DNA of 11,388 nucleotides. Origin: Chloroflexota bacterium (GTDB lineage Bacteria; Chloroflexota; Anaerolineae; Promineifilales; Promineifilaceae). The translations under genes and the position numbers were made by a program. Shown piece by piece: positions 6,991-11,388 of the stretch (its first letter is position 1; every line of letters begins with the position of its first letter). The stretch is taken from positions 1 through 11,388 of the forward strand of contig JAUVOB010000013.1 in assembly GCA_030599405.1 (NCBI GenBank). Direction: 5' to 3'. The notes beneath the pieces are model-generated. The model was not told the DNA's origin. It was given only the letters and a program-made list of their open reading frames with translations, and made no database searches.

Positions 6991-7029
6991 GGCTGTAATC
7001 AATTCATAGAGAATTAGAATAAACAAGGT

Positions 7030-7217
7030 ATGGGCACTGTGCTTTTGAATCACGGCACCTCCGGTGAAAAGACTGCATTTGCTACAGGTTATGTCGGTCC
7101 ATACGGGACAGCTATTCGAAGGATTACGTAAAGTACCCGCCGACCAACTATCTATTAGGATTTGAGAGTGGATCAGGTGATATCACGATTATGTTAAGTA
7201 TTCTGGAAGAAGATTGA
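7030..7217 (+). pseudogene. Possible frameshifted coding remnant
   Basis: A 33-codon plus-strand frame starts at ATG 7030 and stops at 7131. A second frame is open from 7068 to the TGA at 7215-7217 and ends with a protein-like stretch, YVKYPPTNYLLGFESGSG, followed by DITIMLSILEED. The second frame has no start codon near its beginning. The two could be pieces of one gene broken by a frameshift. No family was recognised, and chance open frames of this length are common, so the call is weak. Confidence 0.22.
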
Positions 7218-7263
7218 CCTCGTAGACGATCCGATTCGTCCACTCATTGAGGATTAGTCTGAA

Positions 7264-7977
7264 TTAATCGGCGCGATACCTTTCCCCGGCTGTGACGGCG
7301 AATGCAAGGGTGTTTTCTGCTGGAGATAGAGGGCAGATCCATCGCGGATTGTAGGCACAGGAGGGATTGTAACTGAAATTGAAATCCACATTCACTTCGG
7401 CGCCGTTCACACCAAGATCTGCACCTTTGATAGTATCGTAAAGATAACGTCCCCCTCCAAAAGTTGCCTCACCATTGGTCATGTCTCGGAAGGGCAAAAA
7501 AAGCCCTCCCCCATATCCCTCAATCCAGAAAGCGCTCAATGCAGCCTCAATTTGTTTTATGATGAATCTGACACTTCCGACACGGGTCAATTGGATCCGG
7601 CCGTCAGCTCCCAAATCGATTTCGTTGGATACACCTGTCGCTTCGATCTCGAAAGTTCCGGTGACCCGCCAGTCTGGATCATATGCGTAGTACGGCAGTC
7701 CACGGAAAACAGAGCGTTGATCGAAGTCGAGGGGGGATTGGGGATGGTTCTTCAGGAGATCATTGCGAGCAGCACGCCAATCTTGCCAGGCAATCTCCAG
7801 GCTGGCGCTAGGAGCACGCCGGATGTCGGCATAGATTTCAGCCACGCATCGTCGCCAATCTACCAATGAGAGGGGATCTTTCAAATCAAATTTAAAGACT
7901 AACTTTACATAAACCAGCACACGGCCGGTATCAGCCAGGTATGCCTCAGAGGCCGCCGGGGGCGCAGCTTGCCGCAT
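7264..7977 (-). CDS. DUF1684 family protein
   Basis: The function of this family is unknown. The C-terminal half carries its signature: GGGRYLYDTIKGA (221-233 of the longest open frame), then FNFSYNPSCAYNPRWICPLSPAENTL with two cysteines, preceded by W-R-AARNDLLKNHPQSPL and FRGLPYYAYDPDWRV. The start is uncertain. The open frame extends to an ATG at 8118, but that would overlap the zinc-ribbon gene by about 170 bp and adds sequence unlike the family. I prefer ATG 7977 (237 residues), which has GGAG four bases upstream and overlaps the preceding gene by 32 nt. GTG 7920 or TTG 7866 are alternatives; the latter is nearest to where family similarity (DWRRCVAEIYADIR) begins. It is probably cotranscribed with the two genes upstream. 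Confidence 0.82.
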   Translation of the reverse strand: MRQAAPPAASEAYLADTGRVLVYVKLVFKFDLKDPLSLVDWRRCVAEIYADIRRAPSASLEIAWQDWRAARNDLLKNHPQSPLDFDQRSVFRGLPYYAYDPDWRVTGTFEIEATGVSNEIDLGADGRIQLTRVGSVRFIIKQIEAALSAFWIEGYGGGLFLPFRDMTNGEATFGGGRYLYDTIKGADLGVNGAEVNVDFNFSYNPSCAYNPRWICPLSPAENTLAFAVTAGERYRAD

Positions 7978-8149
7978 TAGTCTCCGCCCGCGTTCCACCA
8001 CTGACCTTGCTTGAGAAAAGAGAAATCTTCTTTCTAATCTGCGGGCTTTCACAGGTCGGGCAAATGACACTGTTGATCGCCGATGAACTTCGCAGAAGTT
8101 TGTCGAAGGAATCACCACAGTCGAGACAAACGAATTCGAAAATTGGCAT
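7946..8149 (-). CDS. FmdB-type zinc ribbon protein
   Basis: This 67-residue protein begins MPIFEFVCLDCGDSF and has C8-x2-C11 and C30-x2-C33, the four zinc ligands of the FmdB/CxxC regulatory-protein family, followed by the usual basic stretch (RKKISLF). Members are often called regulatory, from a proposed role in formamidase or amidase expression, but biochemical function is poorly known. The start at 8149 is chosen over the longer open frame from 8233 because the family begins with MPxY/FEF and because GAGGAG (minus strand) sits 9 nt upstream. It begins four bases after the DUF302 stop, and its ribosome-binding site lies inside the last codons of that gene, suggesting translational coupling. 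Confidence 0.9.
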   Translation of the reverse strand: MPIFEFVCLDCGDSFDKLLRSSSAINSVICPTCESPQIRKKISLFSSKVSGGTRAETNAASCAPGGL

Positions 8150-8153
8150 TGAA

Positions 8154-8564
8154 TTAACTCTCCTCAAGAGAATTGGCAACCCGCTCCAATTTCGCCTGCG
8201 CTTCTTCGGCAACGGACCGGAGATTTGGGTCATCTACTACGTTCATCAAGACTAGCGGATCGATGATCGAAACCTCGATCCGTTTCAAGCCGATCTCGGA
8301 TACTGTCACGTTACATGGCAGTAGCAATCCGGCCTGCGGCGATGCACTAAGTGCCCGATGTGCCAATGGTGGATTGCACGCACCGAGTATGCGGTATGGC
8401 CTAAAATCAACGTCAATCTTCGTCTTTAGTGTCTGCTTTACATCTATCTCGGTCAGGATGCCAAAACCCTCAGCTTTAAGGGCGCTTGTCACTTTATCCA
8501 GGGCATCATCCATATCTGTATCTAGAAAGACCGTCCGACCAATCGCTAATGTGTCTGTACTCAT
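8154..8564 (-). CDS. DUF302 domain protein
   Basis: The 136 residues comprise a full DUF302 domain. Characteristic stretches are GFGILTEIDVKQTLK (33-47), DFRPYRILGACNPPLAHRAL (53-72) and GLLLPCNVTV (79-88), then IEVSIIDP. Cys63 and Cys84 lie in the two most conserved segments. The fold is known from structures but the biochemical role is not established; links to redox or metal stress have been suggested for relatives. The ATG at 8564 has GAGG about ten bases upstream. It is the first gene of a compact DUF302, zinc ribbon, DUF1684 cluster. Confidence 0.92.
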   Translation of the reverse strand: MSTDTLAIGRTVFLDTDMDDALDKVTSALKAEGFGILTEIDVKQTLKTKIDVDFRPYRILGACNPPLAHRALSASPQAGLLLPCNVTVSEIGLKRIEVSIIDPLVLMNVVDDPNLRSVAEEAQAKLERVANSLEES

Positions 8565-8624
8565 CCACCATCCTCACTTACATTGTTTTTCGTCATCGTA
8601 CTCTACCACATTTAGATGCATCGA

Positions 8625-8653
8625 ATTAGAGAAGGTTACATCGCAATATACAA
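8625..8653 (-). promoter_or_regulatory. Candidate promoter of the DUF302 cluster
   Basis: On the minus strand TTGTAT (8648-8653) and TCTAAT (8625-8630) are 17 bp apart. The -10 matches 5/6 and the -35 only 3/6. It lies about 60 bp before the DUF302 start in an AT-rich 105-bp spacer. Confidence 0.3.
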
Positions 8654-8669
8654 TCCGAGATTCGGCTGC

Positions 8670-9422
8670 TTAGGCGGTGTGTAATAAAGCCCCCGCATCA
8701 GCATCGAGCATCCAATTGATCTCTCCGGAATCAGGATGGATTCTATGCGCGGGCCATCTTTGGAGATCGAACTCCCCTGATATCGACTGTTTAACAGCAT
8801 TGGCTTTTTCTGATCCAGACACCAGGAAAACGACATGCCTTGACCGGTTAATCGCGCGAGGTGTTAAGGTCACCCGGTGGGCAGGCCGGCCACCGTAGTC
8901 AGCTGATACCGCTATCGCAAACGCAATCCGCTCTTCCTCTTTCATAGAACCAGGGAACAGGGAGGCCGTATGCCCATCGCTGCCTAAACCCAATAGGACC
9001 AGATCAAAGAGAGTTCCATCTCCGGATAAATCAGACAAGGTGGATAATCGTTCAGAGTAGTCTGAGGCAGCACCGATGGGTGATAACTCGCCCTTAATCC
9101 GGTGTAAATTCTCTGTGCGGGCTTGGATTAGATCTAACAATAAGCGCCTGGCCTGTCCGTAGTTGCTACCCTCATGCTCTGGCGGAACGATCCTTTCGTC
9201 ACCCCAATAGAAGTGGGTTACGTTCCAGGGCATTGCGTCCGCGTACGGCGGTAGAGCGAGCTTTTTATAAAGCGGAGCCGGCGTGCTACCACCGGAAAGA
9301 ACGAAATTAAAACGACCTCGTGTGTTGATCGCATCTTCCGCAACGGCAAGGATAAAACTAGCCGTGGCTAGAATTTGTTGATCAATGGTGTCGAATATCT
9401 GAGCTTTGCTACTTGCGTTCAC
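8670..9422 (-). CDS. pgl: 6-phosphogluconolactonase
   Basis: Hydrolyses 6-phosphogluconolactone to 6-phosphogluconate in the oxidative pentose phosphate or Entner-Doudoroff pathway, in the cytoplasm. The 250 residues show the Pgl/DevB motifs in order: FVLSGGSTPAPLY (40-52), FYWGDERIVP (71-80) with SNYGQAR after it, and LLGLGSDGHTASLFPG (143-158), whose His and Asp belong to the active site. Length is typical. The start is GTG at 9422, preceded by a weak GAGAAAG; no ATG lies nearby. It follows glk by 105 bp on the same strand, so the two consecutive steps around glucose-6-phosphate are neighbours, although no dehydrogenase (zwf or gnd) is in the window. Confidence 0.96.
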   Translation of the reverse strand: MNASSKAQIFDTIDQQILATASFILAVAEDAINTRGRFNFVLSGGSTPAPLYKKLALPPYADAMPWNVTHFYWGDERIVPPEHEGSNYGQARRLLLDLIQARTENLHRIKGELSPIGAASDYSERLSTLSDLSGDGTLFDLVLLGLGSDGHTASLFPGSMKEEERIAFAIAVSADYGGRPAHRVTLTPRAINRSRHVVFLVSGSEKANAVKQSISGEFDLQRWPAHRIHPDSGEINWMLDADAGALLHTA

Positions 9423-9527
9423 GTATACTTTCTCGATTGAGTGGCGGCGCTAAGAAGTGAACAATGGAAAGGCTAAGGACTGCCTCTCCACTTTACATAA
9501 ATCGAGGATGTTTTGGATTAATTGAGC

Positions 9528-10541
9528 CTAACCAGGTTTGGAGAACATCATCAGGCAGTGATTAGCCGCTCCGTAGAGTGCCGCTTTGCGGTTTACGATG
9601 ACGCGAATCGGCACGCGATGCAGCACATCAGATAACCTTCCTTTCCGCGTGAATGCATCAAGGAAGGTCTTGCTTTTCAGCTGGTCTATTATCCGTGGTG
9701 GGATTCCACCGGCGAGATAAACTCCACCTGTTGCCATCGCCTGGAGCACAAGATTGCCGGCCTCGCTTCCCAAGATTGACATAAATAGATCCAGAGCGAC
9801 GGTACAAATCTCGGCCGAGCCATCTTGCGCGGCCTCAACAATGATAGGCGTCTGGTCTTCACTCTTTGCCAATTCATTGGCTAACCATCTGGGTTCATCG
9901 TATCGACCGGTGTACCTGAGGAATCGGTATAGATTCGGAATGCCAACACCCGAGCAGACTCGCTCGTAGCTAACATGGCCAAGACGAGGCATCAGATAAG
10001 AAAGAAGCTCTAGCTCCAACTCTGTAGCCGGCGCGAAATCAGTATGTCCTCCTTCGCTCGGTACAGGCCGGTACCTTTTCCCATCCCATATCAGATAAGC
10101 CTCTCCTAGACCCGTTCCAGGAGCGACTATGGCGATGGCGCCATGTTCTTCAGTCTCACCTGGTTTGAGGACAACTGAGTCATCTTTTTCGAGAGCCGGG
10201 ATACCATTAGCGATGGCTTCTAAATCATTCAGCAGATCGACAGGGACTCCATCAAGCGCCTCGCTTAGCCGTGCTCCATCAACTTCCCAAGGCAAGTTGG
10301 TTACCTCGACACGATTTTCGTGGACCGGTCCTGCCACTCCAATCGACGCCGCTTCTGGCTGGCAGCGGTGCTCCCTGACAAATTCCTGGATGATCTCGAC
10401 CAGTGAAGCGTAGTCGCTGCTTCGGAACCTTTCTTCCGCAATGGGGTGTCGAGCACCATGTTCTTGATCGACGAGGGCCAGGATGGTTTTTGTCCCGCCA
10501 ACGTCACCGGCCAGTAACAATCCTGCTTTGGTTGATTTCAT
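9528..10541 (-). CDS. glk: Glucokinase (E. coli Glk family)
   Basis: Phosphorylates glucose with ATP to glucose-6-phosphate in the cytoplasm. The 337 residues carry the phosphate-binding LAGDVGGTKT (10-19), IGVAGPV (67-73), TNLPWEVDG (81-89), LLNDLEAIA with catalytic Asp106, APGTGLGEA (140-148), SEGGHTDFAP (162-171), ERVCSGVGI (193-201) and YLAGGIPPRI (275-284). TNLPW and the SEGGHTDFAP region favour the Glk family (PF02685) over the ROK family, whose zinc-binding CxCGxxGC motif is absent. The ATG at 10541 lacks a recognisable Shine-Dalgarno, which is unusual in this window. Confidence 0.95.
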   Translation of the reverse strand: MKSTKAGLLLAGDVGGTKTILALVDQEHGARHPIAEERFRSSDYASLVEIIQEFVREHRCQPEAASIGVAGPVHENRVEVTNLPWEVDGARLSEALDGVPVDLLNDLEAIANGIPALEKDDSVVLKPGETEEHGAIAIVAPGTGLGEAYLIWDGKRYRPVPSEGGHTDFAPATELELELLSYLMPRLGHVSYERVCSGVGIPNLYRFLRYTGRYDEPRWLANELAKSEDQTPIIVEAAQDGSAEICTVALDLFMSILGSEAGNLVLQAMATGGVYLAGGIPPRIIDQLKSKTFLDAFTRKGRLSDVLHRVPIRVIVNRKAALYGAANHCLMMFSKPG

Positions 10542-10601
10542 GGCTGGGATTTATCTGAGTGAGTAATACTTTGAAAGATAAACCGATCAGCAACAAGCAA
10601 C

Positions 10602-10630
10602 ATTATGTATAGTTAGGCCTATGTTATCGA
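10602..10630 (-). promoter_or_regulatory. Candidate promoter of glk
   Basis: On the minus strand TCGATA (10625-10630, 4/6) and CATAAT (10602-10607, 5/6) are 17 bp apart, placing a start near 10595 and a leader of about 54 nt. The site lies in the 138-bp spacer after the CBM48 gene. Confidence 0.35.
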
Positions 10631-10679
10631 CAGCATTTCTTGTTCGTTGATGGCTATCGTCAAATCCCTTCAACGGATT

Positions 10680-10976
10680 CTAAACCCGGACAACCGAGTC
10701 TTCGCTTCCGAAGTCGTTCGGCCAGTATTCGTCCGCTTCCCATTCATTTTCCCATTTGTCGCCGTTAAGCATGTAGCGAAAGCGATAAGATCTGCCGGCT
10801 TCTAAAGTCATGGTCGTGCTGAAACTGCCGTCTTTAAGCCGCTTCATGGGATTGGCATTCTCGTCCCACTCATTGAAATCGCCGCATAGGGCGGCCTTTT
10901 CCGCCTCTACTTCGGCAGCCAGTTTAAACGTTACTCTGCAGACACGACCAGTTTTACTGTAGCTTTTCTTTATCAT
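10680..10976 (-). CDS. Stand-alone CBM48 / isoamylase N-terminal domain protein
   Basis: The 98 residues form a single early-set immunoglobulin-like domain of the kind found at the N-terminus of glycogen-branching and debranching enzymes and in AMP-kinase beta subunits. Key positions are VTFKL (15-19), CGDFNEWD (31-38), the glycan-facing LEAGRSYRFRYMLNGDKWENE (58-78) and YWPNDFGSEDSVVRV at the end. There is no catalytic domain, so it probably binds glycogen or another alpha-glucan, or serves as a small partner of a glycogen enzyme. I chose ATG 10976, six bases after a strong AGGAGG (10983-10988), over ATG 10979 (three bases away) and ATG 10991, which would precede the site. Cys13 and Cys31 are present. 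The promoter upstream is overlapped by a palindrome. Confidence 0.88.
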   Translation of the reverse strand: MIKKSYSKTGRVCRVTFKLAAEVEAEKAALCGDFNEWDENANPMKRLKDGSFSTTMTLEAGRSYRFRYMLNGDKWENEWEADEYWPNDFGSEDSVVRV

Positions 10977-11018
10977 CATTAGCCTCCTCATTGTCGGTTA
11001 GTTATCGTGTGTCAAAAA

Positions 11019-11066
11019 GAGAATATATTCTCAACTATTCTCATGGCAATTAAATAGAGATTCTCT
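11019..11066. promoter_or_regulatory. Operator-like palindrome and half-sites over the CBM48 promoter
   Basis: GAGAATATATTCTC (11019-11032) is a perfect 14-bp palindrome covering the -10 box. Its half-site TATTCTC recurs at 11036-11042, exactly ten bases (one helical turn) further, inside the -10/-35 spacer. AGAGA-T-TCTCT (11056-11066), another palindrome with ATTCTC, lies just upstream of -35. This spacing suggests cooperative binding of a repressor. The regulator is not in the window. Confidence 0.5.
11022..11049 (-). promoter_or_regulatory. Promoter of the CBM48 gene
   Basis: On the minus strand TTGCCA (11044-11049, 5/6) and TATATT (11022-11027, 5/6) are 16 bp apart. Transcription would start near 11015, giving a leader of about 40 nt that contains the AGGAGG site. 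This is the best sigma70-type promoter in the window. Confidence 0.6.
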
Positions 11067-11388
11067 TATCAAATTATATAATTCCCTTTCTCAGAATCGC
11101 CTGACGTAGTTAAACGAACTCTACAGATAGCTTTTGTTGAACTGGCCCCTATGCTCGTTAGGACTGTCGTCCACTAAAGTCGGATGAGAATTATACATAC
11201 GATGCCGGATGTTGCACGCAATTTCCTTGAAAGTATCTTCGCTAACACAACGATAATCCAGAAGAGATATGAGCGCACCTAACTAGAATGAATACGCAAC
11301 GCTCGCAATTCTGGGACCCTGGCTGGAGGATGTGAGGTACTGCTCGATCATTACCTGAGTTGGCATTGTCTGTTGTGATTATTCCCTG

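Larger units (their letters stand above)
6879..7199 (+). repeat. Three copies of the 13-mer GATTATGYYAAGT
   Basis: Copies lie at 6879-6891 (GATTATGTCAAGT), 6963-6975 (GATTATGCTAAGT) and 7187-7199 (GATTATGTTAAGT), all in the same orientation. Related copies occur in the dnaE-AOR spacer at 2907-2919 (minus strand, GATTATGTCAACT) and 2838-2850 (TGTTATGTCAAGT). The reverse complement, ACTTGACATAATC, resembles a -35 box or an extended -10 (TGa-CATAAT). This could be a regulator site or a repeated promoter-like element. Confidence 0.5.
6495..7263. other. Gene-free region of about 770 bp between ATL and DUF1684 genes
   Basis: No intact protein gene is visible on either strand. The left part holds the inverted repeats ahead of the ATL gene, the middle the plus-strand structured RNA with promoter and T tract, and the right part the 13-mer repeats, two palindromes and the possible coding remnant. 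I see no terminator after the DUF1684 stop and no tRNA or insertion-sequence ends. Confidence 0.6.
10992..11388. other. Gene-free right end of the window
   Basis: Apart from the promoter and palindromes near 11019-11066 and an isolated GAGAAT at 11186-11191, I see no gene, RNA or terminator here. A 27-codon minus-strand frame starting near 11366 has no ribosome-binding site and is not credible. Confidence 0.55.

Noticed and set aside
7978..8118. N-terminal extension of the DUF1684 frame to the ATG at 8118
   Set aside because: It overlaps the well-supported zinc-ribbon gene almost entirely, has arginine-rich composition typical of out-of-frame reading, and lies outside the family domain.
8150..8233. 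Upstream extension of the zinc-ribbon frame to the ATG at 8233
   Set aside because: It runs into the DUF302 coding region, and the family begins MPxY/FEF, with a strong ribosome-binding site placed for the start at 8149.
11285..11366. Short minus-strand frame near the right edge
   Set aside because: It has only 27 codons, no ribosome-binding site, an in-frame stop just upstream and no recognisable similarity.

Overview
The window reads as a bacterial chromosome segment of moderate GC content. Every confidently called gene lies on the minus strand. A tungsten-type aldehyde:ferredoxin oxidoreductase points to an anaerobic or facultatively anaerobic lifestyle. The mix of stand-alone CBM48, DUF302, FmdB, DUF1684, glucokinase and 6-phosphogluconolactonase genes would suit a Chloroflexota-like organism. 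That placement is inference from gene content and could not be checked by search.

Right to left, which is the direction of transcription, the layout is as follows. A small stand-alone CBM48 (isoamylase N-terminal type) protein has a well-defined promoter overlapped by a 14-bp palindrome. Glucokinase (glk) and 6-phosphogluconolactonase (pgl) follow, giving glucose phosphorylation and lactone hydrolysis for the oxidative pentose phosphate or Entner-Doudoroff route. Next is a tight cluster of a DUF302 protein, an FmdB-type zinc ribbon and a DUF1684 protein. A gap of about 770 bp without a gene separates this cluster from an alkyltransferase-like DNA-repair protein (Trp in place of the acceptor Cys) and a membrane-anchored family 2 glycosyltransferase. 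After these come the aldehyde:ferredoxin oxidoreductase and the first 867 codons of the DNA polymerase III alpha subunit (dnaE), which runs off the left edge.

The most unusual part is the gap at 6495-7263. It holds what looks like a free-standing small RNA on the plus strand, opposite to all genes (about 6682-6820). It has a sigma70-like promoter, a 14-bp helix joining its 5' and 3' ends, two or three internal helices, a CCUCC loop and a T7 tract. The loop is perfectly complementary over 10 nt to the ribosome-binding site of the CBM48 gene and over 8 nt to that of the fmdB-like gene. The same gap carries three copies of a 13-mer, GATTATGYYAAGT, with two related copies in the dnaE-AOR spacer. 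It also has two adjacent inverted repeats in front of the alkyltransferase-like gene and a possible coding remnant.

The sugar genes (CBM48, glk, pgl) plausibly form a functional neighbourhood, but each has its own spacer and the promoter evidence suggests separate transcription units. No defence system, CRISPR array, insertion sequence, tRNA or rRNA was recognised.
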